Shown: piece after piece, positions 9,226-19,208 of the stretch
How positions within the stretch are numbered: the stretch's first letter is position 1
How the letters are laid out: every line of letters starts with the position of its first letter
Assembly: GCA_019448385.1 (NCBI GenBank)
Contig: JAGTXO010000008.1
Location: forward strand, 868,001 to 932,000
From: Diacronema lutheri
Lineage: Eukaryota; Haptophyta; Pavlovophyceae; Pavlovales; Pavlovaceae
DNA length: 64,000 bases
Reading direction: 5' to 3'
Notes under the pieces: model-generated
The model's database searches: none
Told to the model about the DNA's origin: nothing
The model's input: only the letters and a program-made list of their open reading frames with translations
Program-made: the position numbers and the translations under genes

Positions 9226-12200
9226 ATGGCCGACGCGCCGCTCCTCGTTGGCGTGATCGACGCGCGTTCGGCGCTCGAGGAGCGGATGATGACGCTGCGG
9301 CAGCGCTCGCTGCTTGCGCACACGGCTGCGGGTGATCTCATCCTATGGGATGCGCAGGAGCAGCTGCTGTGCGCGGTCGCCGCGCGCGGCGGCGCGGGCG
9401 CGCGCATGCGTGCGTGGCGGCCGCAGCTCGTGCCCGCCGCGCTGCTGCGCGCGCACCCGTCGTTCCTCGCCGAGCCGGCGGAGCAGCAGCAGCTGCTGCT
9501 CGCGGCGCTCGCACCCTCTGACGGCGCGCTCGCCTGCGAAGGCATACCCTTCGAGGTGTACGAGCTCGCGCTCTCCGACGACGGCGAGATGGCCGCGCTC
9601 GTCGGAGCGGCGAGCGTCGCCGTCGTCGCGCTGCACCTGCTCGGCGAGGGCGGCGTCGGCGGCGGCGGTGGCGGCGACGCGAGCGAGCCGGCGGACGTGC
9701 TTTCGTGTTACGCCGTGCTCGTCGGCGACGACGCGCCGTTCGCCACGCGCGCGCGCGCGCCGCCGGCGCGCGCGGCCGCCGGCGCGCACGTCGACGACGA
9801 CGACGACGACGACGCGATCATCAGCGCGTCGTGGCACCCGCTCTCGTCGACGCACTTGGTGCTGCTGAGAGCCTCGGGCGAGCTGAGCATGACCGACGTC
9901 TGCGCTGACGTCGCGCAGCCTGAGATTGCGCTGCTGATTCGCGCACGCGCCGCGCACGCCACCGCCACGCCGCGCGCGCGCGCGAGCGCGCTCGCGCTCG
10001 GCGCGGGCTGCGGCGTGGGCTGGGCATCCGTAACGGCGTACGTTGCGCTGGAAGACGGCGCGATCTTTGCCGTCTGCCCCTTCGTGCCACGATCGCCGCG
10101 CGCGCGCTGGCACGTGATGCGTCTCGCGCAGGAGGTACGCGCGCGGTCGAGTGCCCGCCAGCAGCGCTGGTTACGGCTGTGCGCGCGCGAGCTGGCCGCC
10201 GGCCCGCCCGCGCGCGGCGCGGTAGGTGGGCGTGGTATGTCGGGTGACGACGCGGAGGCTTTGCGCGCGCGCCCGGCCGTGCAAGGTCCGATCGTCGTGC
10301 GCGGCAGCGGAAGGGGCCACGACGACGACGACGACGACGACAACAACGGCTGCGGCGGCGCTGCGCACGACGGCGCGGCGCGCGCGGCGCGCACGGGCGC
10401 GCTGCTGCTCGTGCCATCCGAGCGGCCGCCGCACTTGCTGGCGCGCGCGCGGCTGGACGGGAGCATCGAGCTGCTCCTCACCTCGCACGCGCCGCAGGGC
10501 GCATGGGAGGCGAACGATGGCGACGCTGCGCGCAGGGGGCAGGCGATGGACGACGACGACGGCGGCGGCGACGACGACGGCGACGGCGACGGCGACGGCG
10601 GCGGCGTCGAGCGCGCCCCGGCGCCAAGTCTCGAGTTGCTCTTGCTGCAGCGTGTGCACGTCGCGTGGCCGCGCGCGGTCATCGACGCGTTCGCCGCGCC
10701 CGACGGCGGCATCGCCGACGCGAACGCCGACGCCGACGAGCGCGCGCTCGGCGCCGGGCTTGGCGCGCTGAGCTTGGGCGCGCCGCGGCTGCAGCGGCTG
10801 CGCGGCACGCGCTCGTGGATCGCGCTTGGCGCCGACCCGTCCGAGCCCGACCGGCTGCACGCGCGTGACGCGTACGGGTTACATATTGTCCACGCGCCAT
10901 GGTACGCATCGTTCGCGCGTTTCGTCAACGGCGAGGTGGACGACGCCGACGCGTTGGCGCGCGGCTCGGCGCTCGGCGGCGGGCTCGCGGCGCCGCACGA
11001 GCGCGCCGACTGCGATGCGACCGTGCCCGATTGCCCACCGTCTGTTGGGTTGACGCGCCCGCTGCTCCCATCGGAGGGCGCCCTGCTCAACGCTGCCGCC
11101 GCGCGGCGCGCCGCCGCGCGGCGCGCGTCGGCTGGCCGCGCCGCCGCGCCGCCGGACGAGCGCGATGACGCGGCCGGCGACGTGGCCGGCGGCGCGCACG
11201 CCGCGCCGCTCGCATTCCGCGTGCGCGCGGCGGGCGGACAACTCGACGTTCGCCCGCAGCTGCTCGGCGCCTGCTCCAGCCGTTCGCCCGTTGGCGTCGG
11301 TGGCGCGCAGCTCTTCGCGCTGTGCGCGAACGGCGCCGTCCGCGCCACCGACCTGTCGGCGGCGCCGCCCGCGCCGCCGCCTCCGCGCGACGACGGCGAC
11401 GACGGCGGCGTCGGCGCAGACGATGCGGTGGAGGCGGCGCGCGCCGGGCGCCGCACGGCCGAGCACTCAGCGCGGCTGCGCTCGCTCTCGCGCGCCGCCG
11501 AGCTCAGCGTCGCGGCTCTCGCAGCCGCCGGCGGCGTCGAGGCGCCGCTCGTGCGCGCGCCCGCATTCTCCGAGGCAGGCCTCGACGCCTTCGAGCGCGC
11601 GGTGTCGTCGGTTACGCACGCGGGCGCGCTGCCGCTTCTCGAGCTCGGCGTGCACGCGCAGACGCGCCTGCGCGCGCTCGCCGACGGCATGCGCGCCGAC
11701 GCGCTCGCCGACGTGCAAGCGCTCCTCCGCTCGACGGCCGAGCGCGCGCTGCTCCTCGAGGCGAAGGCGCGGTACGCGTCCGCCTACCAGGCCAACCTCA
11801 CGTCGCGCGCCGCGGCGCTGCACGCCATTCTCGCGCGCACCTGCCAGCCGCCGCTCACCGCCGAGGTGCGTGGGCGCGCCTGGCTCACGCGCGCGCGACA
11901 CCCACCTCCTCGTACAAGCAGCGCGCGCGGCAGCGGGTCGCGCGTGTCGACCGTGCGCCTCGCCGCGCCCTCCCGTCGCATGGCCGTGCGCAGGAGCGTG
12001 AGGGCTCGGCTGAGGTTGGCGAGCTGCTCGCGCGCCACCGCGCGAGCAAGCGGCAGATCGCGCTGCTGCTCCAGCGCGCCGACGAGGCGCGCGCCGCCGC
12101 GCCGGCCGCCGGCCCGAACGGCACGCCGGCGGTCGAGCGCGCGGCGCGCAGCCCGCCACCACGGCTCAGCTCCGCGCAACTCGAGGTGCGCGCCGCCGCG

Positions 12201-12407
12201 CTCGAGGCGCGCGGCGCGCGAGCGCACGCGCCGCCCGCGCTCACCGTGCGCGCCCACTCGCGGGCGTTGCCGCAGGAATTGAGCGGCGTGCTCGCGCAGC
12301 AAGAGAGCCGGATCGCGGGGCTAATGCAGGCCGTCGCTCGGACCGAGGAGCGGCTGCGCGCCGCGCACGGCACGCTGCTCCTCGATCGCGCGGAGCGCGC
12401 CGCGTGA
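9226..12407 (+). CDS. NUP88: nucleoporin Nup88
   Basis: Two exons, 9226-11865 and 11994-12407 (128-bp GTGCGT..GCAG intron, phase 0), give 1017 residues against about 740 in animals; the excess is Gly/Ala/Asp-rich insertions, including three poly-Asp runs. Family features are the N-terminal propeller (AGDLILWDAQEQLL, then FEVYELALSDDGEMAALVG, then IISASWHPLSSTHLVLLRASG, then VTAYVALEDGAIFAVCPFVP) and a C-terminal coiled coil that crosses the intron (YQANLTSRAAALHAILAR to VGELLARHRASKRQIALLLQ). Nup88 binds Nup214 and Nup98 on the cytoplasmic face of the pore and supports CRM1-dependent export. The ATG at 9226 is preceded by a T-rich patch (CTCTTTTTTAG). The identity rests on motif order and length, not an alignment. 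Confidence 0.82.
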
Positions 12408-12505
12408 TGCCCGCTCGTGTCATGTCTACGTGCAAAATGCGCGGCGGCGAGGCCAGGCCACTGTGCTGCCAAAAACGAGCTTTGAGTGGGCTGTACGCCC
12501 AAGGC

Positions 12506-13588
12506 TCAGCAGATGATGATGGCGGAGGCCGAGCGCGCGCGCGCGCCAGCCTTTTCGATCTGGAGGCAGACGGTCTTGTCCCCCGCGCCCGTCGAGACCA
12601 CCTGCACGGGCCAGTCGCCCACGACCGGCGAGGCCGGCGCGCATGGCAGCGCGCACCGCCTCGTGAACGCGAGGCCCAGCTCGTCCAGAGCGGCCGCGTC
12701 GACCTGCGCGTCGCGCAAGAGCTCGAGCGCGGTGATGCCGAAGGCGTGCGCGCCCGCGTGCGCCAGCTTGGGCGCAGGCGGCGTCGCCGTGAGCACGAGT
12801 GTGTTGCTCCCCTGGTCGTACTGCACGGCGAGCGCGTAGCCCGTGAACGTGCGCACGAGGACGCCGATCGCTCGCGGTGCATCGAGCATCGAGACGAGGA
12901 TCGCCTCGGGCTGGACGCTGGGGTGCGCGAGGCCGGGCGATGCTGGCGGCGCGAGCACAGCGCGCCGCGCGGGCTCGTCCGCCGCCGCCGCCGGTGCCGC
13001 GCACTCGGCCGCGCCGGGCGCGGGGCTCGGCGCGGCGGGCGCCGGTGGCGCGTCGGGCGCGCGCTTGTAGATGGGCGGGATCAGCGGCCCGGCGTTGGTG
13101 CACTGGCATTCAAGCTTGTACTTTTGCAAGTGCGACTTCACCATGCCGACCGTCAGCTCAAAGTCGAGGTTGAGGCTCTCCACGTTCATCGCCGCGCGGA
13201 TCGTCGTCGGCGTCGCGCGTGTACCCGCGTGACGCACGGCCGCCTCGAAGGCCGAGTGCAGCTCGGACGTCCAGTTGCACCGGCGCTTCTTCGACTGCTG
13301 CGCCTGGCACTCGCGCGGCCGGCTGAGCGCGTGCGGCGAGAGGCCGGCGAGCGGGCAGTTGGGCGCGTGGTCCGGCACGGCGCAGTTGAGCGAGTGGTCG
13401 TGCTCGTCGTCGTCGGCGGATGCTTGATCCGCAGCGGCGGCGGCCATGAGCTGCGCCTCCGACAGCTGCGTGAATGTGGCGGCCAACTCACACACCTGTG
13501 ATTGGTTACCGAGAGCGTCGCTCTCGTCTTCGATCATCGCGTGCAGCCAGCCGTCGTCCAGCAACACCTCGTCATGCACGCTCCCCAT
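12506..13588 (-). CDS. GARP/Myb-like (SHLQKYK) transcription factor
   Basis: 360 residues from the ATG at 13588. The DNA-binding GARP/Myb-like domain spans about residues 101-160: KKRRCNWTSELHSAFEAAV, a helix-turn-helix core and the diagnostic SHLQKYKLEC. The first Trp (W106) is kept, and the loop between helices 2 and 3 is longer than usual (NVESLNLDFELT). The flanks are acidic and Ala/Pro-rich with no receiver domain. Residues about 210-350 (EAILVSMLDAPRAIGVLVRT to GDWPVQVVSTGAGDKTVCLQ) look folded but unrecognised. In plants and algae this class acts in nutrient, light and circadian regulation; the target here is unknown. The gene converges on Nup88, stop to stop 98 bp apart. Confidence 0.85.
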   Translation of the reverse strand: MGSVHDEVLLDDGWLHAMIEDESDALGNQSQVCELAATFTQLSEAQLMAAAAADQASADDDEHDHSLNCAVPDHAPNCPLAGLSPHALSRPRECQAQQSKKRRCNWTSELHSAFEAAVRHAGTRATPTTIRAAMNVESLNLDFELTVGMVKSHLQKYKLECQCTNAGPLIPPIYKRAPDAPPAPAAPSPAPGAAECAAPAAAADEPARRAVLAPPASPGLAHPSVQPEAILVSMLDAPRAIGVLVRTFTGYALAVQYDQGSNTLVLTATPPAPKLAHAGAHAFGITALELLRDAQVDAAALDELGLAFTRRCALPCAPASPVVGDWPVQVVSTGAGDKTVCLQIEKAGARARSASAIIIC

Positions 13589-13697
13589 CGCGACCACGCC
13601 CCCGCACGTCCCCGTCACAGTTTACGATTTTTGATTTTCGACTATTCGCCATTCGGGCATCACGCCGGTACGCGTGAATCACCGGATTTGCGCCTTT

Positions 13698-14090
13698 TTA
13701 GGCCCGTTCCCTGCAGACAAAAATTTCTGCAGACAAAAATCGTGACGCTCTTCTGGCCCCTGTTCGATTTTGCGCCGCCATGGATTTTCGGTATCGTCAC
13801 ATATGCCGAAACCCCAAATTTCGTAAACTTGACGCCAAAAAGTTTACAGGGAACGGGCCTATTGACGCCAAAAAGTTTACAGGGAACGGGCCTATTGACG
13901 CCAAAAAGTTTACAGGGAACGGGCCTAAGGCCCGTTCCCTGTAAACTTTTTGGCGTCAAGTTTACGAAATTTGGGGTTTCGGCATATGTGACGATACCGA
14001 AAATCCATGGCGGCGCAAAATCGAACAGGGGCCAGAAGAGCGTCACGATTTTTGTCTGCAGAAATTTTTGTCTCCAGGGAACGGGCCTTA
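13698..14090. mobile_element. inverted pair of 159-bp MITE-like elements with TTA target duplication
   Basis: Copy L is 13701-13859 and copy R, inverted, is 13929-14087. Each is exactly 159 bp; by eye they differ at one base. Each copy starts GGCCCGTTCCCTG and ends with its reverse complement, giving 13-bp terminal inverted repeats. Copy L carries two extra 33-bp tandem units of its inner end (13860-13892, 13893-13925). TTA flanks the pair (13698-13700 and 14088-14090), and TAA separates the two copies. A 3-bp TTA/TAA duplication and GGCC.. termini fit a Tourist-like PIF/Harbinger MITE, but no transposase is present. The element is markedly more AT-rich than its surroundings, and frames inside it are not genes. 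Confidence 0.85.
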
Positions 14091-14149
14091 GCGCCGCGCG
14101 GGCCGTTCGGAGGGAGTCCTTGTGAGGGAACTCTTCGATTGGCGACCGC

Positions 14150-14330
14150 GTGCCGCGCGCCACGTGCCGCGTGCCGCGCGCCGCGCGCCGCGCGCCGCGC
14201 GCCGCCCGCCATCGTCGGCGGTCTAAGCCCCTCGTTGGCAAAGTGTCTATGCCCTTTGTTGGGCCCCTCGTCGGCGGTCTAAGCCCCTCGTCGGGCGCAT
14301 TTTTGCCGACGAGGGGCTTAGCCTGCCGTC
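14150..14330. repeat. GCC-rich microsatellite and three copies of a 21-bp motif
   Basis: 14160-14210 is a low-complexity GTGCCGCGCGCC run. It is followed by two direct copies of GGCGGTCTAAGCCCCTCGT (about 14217-14239 and 14274-14294) and one inverted copy (about 14304-14326). The last direct and inverted copies can pair as a hairpin. No gene is seen here. With the neighbouring MITE pair this makes about 700 bp of repeat-derived DNA between two transcription-factor genes. Confidence 0.6.
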
Positions 14331-14431
14331 TGATGGCGCGCCTTGTCGGCAGAGATGTGTGATACGATGCCGTCCTCAAGATCTCAGACTGCACGTTCCA
14401 ATGCGTCTAAGAAGAGGGGCAATGCAACGAC

Positions 14432-14503
14432 TATGATGAAATATACTAACGACGCTTACAGGCGACAATGATGAAATATAATACGTAAACGGCGCTTACA
14501 TCA
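14432..14503. repeat. tandem pair of 37-bp units carrying the ACTAACGACGCTTACA motif
   Basis: ATGATGAAATATA occurs at 14433 and again at 14469. The first is followed by ACTAACGACGCTTACAGGCG and the second by the degenerate ATACGTAAACGGCGCTTACA. It lies 90-150 bp upstream of the Zn2Cys6 factor ATG and is unusually AT-rich for this DNA, so it could hold 5' UTR or promoter signals. Confidence 0.5.
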
Positions 14504-14588
14504 GGACAGCTCGGATCACAGAGGAACATATCGTCTCTTCCATGTGCGCACCCTGCGAGGCCGCGCGCGCCGAGCGCTAGAAACTCGT

Positions 14589-15483
14589 ATGGACAAGGGA
14601 GGCGTGCGCAAAGTCGTCGCGCGAGTCTCGTGCCTCGCATGCCGCTCGTCCAAGGTGCGGCGCCCCTCGGAGGGAGTTTGCCCTTCTGGTCGCGCATCGC
14701 CGCGCCGCACGCCCGGCCTCATGCGACGCGCCGCGCGCTCTGCGGCGCGCGCGCATCGCAGGTCCGCTGCGATCTCGAGTTCCAGCCGCGCGGCGCCGAT
14801 TGCACGCGCTGCGTTCGCCTGCGCGTGCACTGTATTCCGAACGGGCCATCCAGGCGCGGCACGAGCGTCACGCCTGCACGTCTCGGCCCAGCCTTGCGCG
14901 CGCTCCTCACGGACGACGCGCTAGCAGTGGCGCGTGTGCCGGAGCCCGCACCGGAGAAAGCAGTACCACACGATCACGCCGGCCATGGCTCGGCGCAGGT
15001 TATGGCCGCGTGCGGCTCTGGACACCTGCATGCGCTGCTTCCACCGCAGCATTCGCACGAGCAGCAGCAGCAGCCGGAGCACCACCAGGATGGGGCCCAG
15101 CACCAGCAGCAGCCGGTTCACTTTGAGCTGTGCGGCTCCGTGGGCGCCTCGCCCGCTCAGGCCGCGCAGGTGAGCGCCCTCGTTGCTCAGGCCGCCACCT
15201 TCTAAGCTTTGCTGCCTTATCCTGGCGCCATGCCCGCTCTGCTGCGCACGTGCCGCAGTCGCCTTTCCAGCCCGCTCACTACGTGCGACGCCGCGGGCGC
15301 GCGCACGCGCGCGCGCGTTGCCGGCGCAGCTGGCGAACGCGCTTGGCAAGTGGGCGCTGCTCGGCGATCTACTCAAGCTCACGGGTTCTGAGCGCGCCAA
15401 AGTCTACTTCTTGAAAGCGGATTTCATTCTCGCGATGCGGCACGGGTCGTACGGTGCGCCGGGAGGGAGCGGGCGGGAAGGAG

Positions 15484-15518
<35 letters not shown>

Positions 15519-16608
15519 TTCTCCCCCCCTCGTGCTCCCGTGTTATCTGCGTGTGTGCGAGCTCACCGCGCCGCGTGCCTCGGTTGGTCTGGCCGCCCGC
15601 TCCCCCGTCCGTCCCACAGAGCACGTGCATCTTACCATGCGTCACGCGCGAGAGCTGCAGCTGCCGCTGGACAAGGCGCTGACGACGCTGTGCGAGGTCA
15701 AGGTCGCCATGCACTCCGCCGCCGCAATTCCGCCGGACAGCGCGAGCGGCGCGGCGCCGCCCAGTCTGAGCAGCCCACTTCCGGACTTCATCGCCGCGTG
15801 GTTTCATTCTGGCTACGCAACCGTCATGCGCGTGTGCGAGTATGGCGTCGTGCGCTGGGTGCCCAACCGCACAATGCTCGCCGCGTACGAGCACGCGGGC
15901 GTGGCAGCGCAGCTCCTGGCTGTGCACGGCCGCGCCGCAGCCGCCGGCGCGCAGAGAGGCGGGCCTGGGCCCGTGCCATCGGGCGGCGGCGCATTCGCGG
16001 GCGCGGACACGGCGGAGGTGCAGCACAGCGTCGACAACGCAATGCTGGAGGTCCTCTTCTTGCCGTCCGACCGGCCGGCGATCTGCGCGATGCTCACCTC
16101 CGTCTGGGGCGCCACCGGCTCGGGCAGCGCGCCCGGCGTGGTGCAGCGCGCCCCGCTCGGCTGGGAGGGGCAGACGTCGACGGCCGTGCGGCCTCGCCTC
16201 GGCGCCTTTTTTCAAACGCCCCAGCGCGCGCACATGCGACTCATGACGGACGCCACGGGCTGCATGTGCTGGGAAACGTACCAGTTTCGCGCGTGGTACG
16301 GCTTGCCCCCTCCGCCGGACGCCATCTACGCACGCTGCGTACCTCCGGCAGAGGGTCCGGGCGAGCCCTTTGCGCACACGGCGCCGACGTCGGCGCTCGC
16401 GCGCGCGGCCCACACCGGCGCGCACGTCGCCGGCGCGCGTGCCTCGCCGGGCGCGCCGCTCAGCGAGGGGATGTTGGGACGAAGCGTCGGCACCCCTTCG
16501 CGCGTGGAAGGGAGGGAGGAGGAGGAAGGGGAGGGGGACGACGACGCGGAGTTCCGCCTGATCGCCGAGTCGATCGACATCGAGGCGCTGCTCAGCTTTC
16601 CGCACTGA
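14589..16608 (+). CDS. Zn(2)Cys(6) binuclear-cluster transcription factor with PAS-like region
   Basis: Four exons: 14589-14654, 14762-15169, 15330-15453 and 15620-16608, giving 528 residues. The first intron falls inside the DNA-binding domain. Splicing creates C15-X2-C18-R-X2-K-X2-C25-X10-C36-X2-C39-X6-C46 (CLACRSSKVRCD to CTRCVRLRVHC), the fungal Gal4-type cluster. A Gln/His-rich stretch and two long regions follow. Exon 4 (LPDFIAAWFHSGYATVMRVC to VWGATGSG) resembles the PAS-like C-terminal half of Ert1/Rds2-type regulators. The C-terminus is acidic and could activate transcription. Intron 3 carries a 31-nt poly-C run (15488-15518). Donors are GTGCGG, GTGAGC and GTGCGC. The cluster is certain; the PAS-like call is an inference. 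Confidence 0.8.
15488..15518. repeat. 31-nt poly-C in intron 3 of the Zn2Cys6 gene
   Basis: Uninterrupted C run near the 5' part of the 166-bp intron 15454-15619, followed by a second pyrimidine-rich stretch (TTCTCCCCCCCTCG). It is on the sense strand and about 100 nt from the acceptor, so it is not a normal acceptor-proximal polypyrimidine tract. Confidence 0.9.
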
Positions 16609-16645
16609 CGCAATCATGACTCACCCCCCCCCCCCCCCCCCTGTC

Positions 16646-17677
16646 TCACACGAACGAGAAGGGCACGTAGACGTCGGTGGAGCCCGCGCTGGGCGGAAAA
16701 CAGGCGGACTCGAGCGCCGCGACGATCGCATCCACGTTCTCCGCGCGCAGGTCGTCCTCGTTGGCGCCGCCAACCAGCTCGGCGCGGTCGACGACGAGCG
16801 TGTCCGCGAGCACGCGCACGTCGCCGACCGCGCCGGACGGCTCGACGTGTACGAACACGTTGAGCGTGCCAAACACGCGCGCGCACTCGCTGCCCAAACG
16901 CTCGTACATTGGCTCGAGCGCCGCGTTGAGCGCCGGCTCCACCTGCTCCTCGCCGAGCGCGCCAGCGATGGCGACGCTCTGCGCGGGCGTGAACCAGCCA
17001 TGCAACACGAGCCGCGCCTTGAGCGGGTCGCGCGTGCCGCGCACCTCGCGCACACCGTGCGGCACGCGCGGGTCGAAAACCGTGAGTCGGTTGAAGCGCG
17101 GCTCGACAAGCTCAAACATGCTCGCCTGCTCGATTGCCGTGCCCGGCTCGTGCGCGCGCCAAAAGTCGAGCACAGCGGGCGTCATGAGCATCGTCTCGCC
17201 ACCAGTGAAGGCGCGCGCGTCCCAGTCGGTGAGCGAAAGGACGAACGCAAACGGCCCGTGCCACGCGTCCGTGTGCAGCGCCTGCGAGCAGCCGTCTACG
17301 TAGTAGCTCAGCCACGGCGGCGTGATCGTGTCGCAGCCGAGTTCGCGCTGCCCGAACGACGTGAGCGCCTCGCAGAGCGCCGCGTAATCCGCCTCGTCAA
17401 AGAACTGCTCGGCGGGCGTGCGCACGAGGTTGTACTGGTCGCCAACGTGCCAGTTGTCCCAGCAGAAGCGCTCGGAGCTCGCGGCGCGCGGATCCGCGAA
17501 GCGCGACACGAACGAGCGGCGCAGCGCGGCCGCTTGCGCGGCGGGGAGGAAGTCGTCGCGCGTGAGGAGCCGCCGGCACGGGCCCGCCGGCGGCGCGATC
17601 GCCGTGGCCGGGCGCGGCACCTGCTTGCCCCTCCCCCGCGCGCAGGCGAGCAGCGTCACGAGGAGCAGAGCACGCAT
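16646..17677 (-). CDS. secreted 2OG-Fe(II) oxygenase with a TonB/AgmX-like C-terminal domain
   Basis: 343 residues from the ATG at 17677, opening with a signal peptide (MRALLLVTLLACARG). The double-stranded beta-helix has the iron ligands H135 and D137 (ALHTDAWHGPFAFVLSLTDW), then FTGGETMLM, then H207 (FDPRVPHGVREVRG) and R222, which should bind 2-oxoglutarate. This is prolyl-4-hydroxylase-like, so an ER or extracellular protein substrate is likely. Residues about 240-343 look different: VEPALNAALEPMYERLGSEC, then VFVHVEPSGAVGDVRVLADT, then FPPSAGSTDVYVPFSF, the pattern of the bacterial AgmX/PglI or TonB C-terminal fold. The stop is 37 bp from the opposing gene's stop, across an 18-nt C run. 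Confidence 0.8.
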   Translation of the reverse strand: MRALLLVTLLACARGRGKQVPRPATAIAPPAGPCRRLLTRDDFLPAAQAAALRRSFVSRFADPRAASSERFCWDNWHVGDQYNLVRTPAEQFFDEADYAALCEALTSFGQRELGCDTITPPWLSYYVDGCSQALHTDAWHGPFAFVLSLTDWDARAFTGGETMLMTPAVLDFWRAHEPGTAIEQASMFELVEPRFNRLTVFDPRVPHGVREVRGTRDPLKARLVLHGWFTPAQSVAIAGALGEEQVEPALNAALEPMYERLGSECARVFGTLNVFVHVEPSGAVGDVRVLADTLVVDRAELVGGANEDDLRAENVDAIVAALESACFPPSAGSTDVYVPFSFV

Positions 17678-17942
17678 GCCGCGCGCCAACGACCGGCGGA
17701 CCGTCGTGCAACAAGGTGCACGGTCTGTCACGTCACGGAGGGAAGCAGGCGCACGATGGCGGCCATGGACTCGTCGAAACCGCAGGTCCACCCTGCGCCC
17801 ATCTCGTTGAAGGGTGTGGCGCGCACGCCCTTTCGCATGCGACGCACCTGGCGCGCCTGCTCCTTTCCCACGCTTGCCATCTGACGAGTGTCGTGCGGCG
17901 TCGCTGCGCGCGCGCCGCTGCGCCGTCGGGCGCGCCGCAGTG

Positions 17943-19208
17943 ATGCGGATGTGCAAACCGTCGTTCGCGACGACGGAGACGCCGCTGCCCGCGCAAGGCG
18001 CGATGGGTGTCGGTTCGACGGCAGTTGCGCTCGCCACCTCACCGCTGCTCACGCTGCCCCAGTCCTTTGGCGACATCTACCTCGGCGAGACGCTGAGCGC
18101 ATACGTCTCGACGTGCAACCAGGCGCCCTACCCGCTCGGCGCCGTGCAGCTCAAGGTGGAGGTGCAGACGAGCAGCCAGCGGCAGCTGCTCCTCAGCCGC
18201 GCGGGCGACGCGCCGGCCGGCGGCCTCGCGCCGGCCGGCCGCGCCGACTGCATCGTGCGGTACGAGCTGCGCGAGGTGGGTGTCCACATTTTAATCTGCT
18301 CGGCCGCGTTTGTCGACGCGGACGGCGAGTCGCGCAACCTGCGAAAGTTCTTCAAGTTCCAGGTGCAGAACCCGCTCTCGATGAAGTCCAAATCGCACCC
18401 GCTAGGTGTCGGCACCGCCGCGGAGGCCGTGCTCGTCGAGACGCAGGTGCAGAACTGCACCGCGTCGCCACTCAACCTGACGGCCGTCAGATTCGTAACC
18501 GCCGGCGCCATCGCCGTCGATGACCTCAACTCGTTCGTGCAGCGTGCGGACCAGCTGGCGTGTCTCAAGCCTGGCGACGTGCAGCAATACATGTACAGGC
18601 TGCGCGCCGCGCCCGGCGCGCCCGCCGACGCGCTGCGCGCCGCGAGCGCGCTCGGTCGGATGGACGTGCGATGGCGGGGTCCGATGGCCGAAGTTGGCCA
18701 CCTCCAGTCCAATATGGTGCAGCGCAGGCAGCCGCCGGCGCGCGCTGTCGAGCTGCGCGTGCTCGGACTTGAGTCGTCCGAGCCCATCCCGGCGCTCGCG
18801 CTCGTCGACGTATCTGCCGGCGCGGGCGAGCCACTCGTCGCGCTGCGTGAGGTTCCATTCCGCATGCGCGCGCGGGTCAGGAATTGCACCGCCGCGCAGC
18901 AGTTGGCGCTGCGCCTTTTCTGGACGGCGCGCGCGCCGTCGGGCGCCGCGCCACCCAAACCGCCGCCCTCCGAACCACACCCGCCGCTCGTGTTCACCGG
19001 CGTCTCGGGCGCCGACGTGGGCGTGCTCGAGCCGGGCGGCAGCGCGGACATCGCGCTTGATTTCGTCGCGATCGCGCCGGGCCTCCACCGGCTGGCGGGT
19101 CTCGCGCTGCAGGACCAACGCACGGGCGTCACGTTTGATCTGGGCGTGATCGGCGAGGTGCTCGTGCTCGACGGCGCGCGCGGCGGCGAACCCGCCGGCT
19201 GGCGCTGA
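17943..19208 (+). CDS. TRAPPC13: TRAPP complex subunit 13
   Basis: 421 residues in one exon from the ATG at 17943 (MRMCKPSFATTETPL, aligning with the conserved MRLTKP start of animal TRAPPC13). Family blocks in order: LTLPQSFGDIYLGETLSAYV, VEVQTSSQRQLLL, YELREVGVHILICSAAFVDA, LRKFFKFQVQNPLSMKSK, VLVETQVQNCTASPLNLTAV, a DVQQYMYRLRAAPG block and GHLQSNMVQR. It is an immunoglobulin-like-fold subunit of the TRAPP II/III tethering complexes, which activate Rab1/Rab11-class GTPases in ER-Golgi traffic and autophagy. The length matches the family (about 417). Divergent from the oxygenase gene at 17677. Confidence 0.93.
   Translation: MRMCKPSFATTETPLPAQGAMGVGSTAVALATSPLLTLPQSFGDIYLGETLSAYVSTCNQAPYPLGAVQLKVEVQTSSQRQLLLSRAGDAPAGGLAPAGRADCIVRYELREVGVHILICSAAFVDADGESRNLRKFFKFQVQNPLSMKSKSHPLGVGTAAEAVLVETQVQNCTASPLNLTAVRFVTAGAIAVDDLNSFVQRADQLACLKPGDVQQYMYRLRAAPGAPADALRAASALGRMDVRWRGPMAEVGHLQSNMVQRRQPPARAVELRVLGLESSEPIPALALVDVSAGAGEPLVALREVPFRMRARVRNCTAAQQLALRLFWTARAPSGAAPPKPPPSEPHPPLVFTGVSGADVGVLEPGGSADIALDFVAIAPGLHRLAGLALQDQRTGVTFDLGVIGEVLVLDGARGGEPAGWR

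Noticed and set aside
13724-14394. Long open frames on both strands within the MITE pair
   Set aside because: They read the same inverted repeat in both directions and are produced by the palindrome; no recognisable domain.
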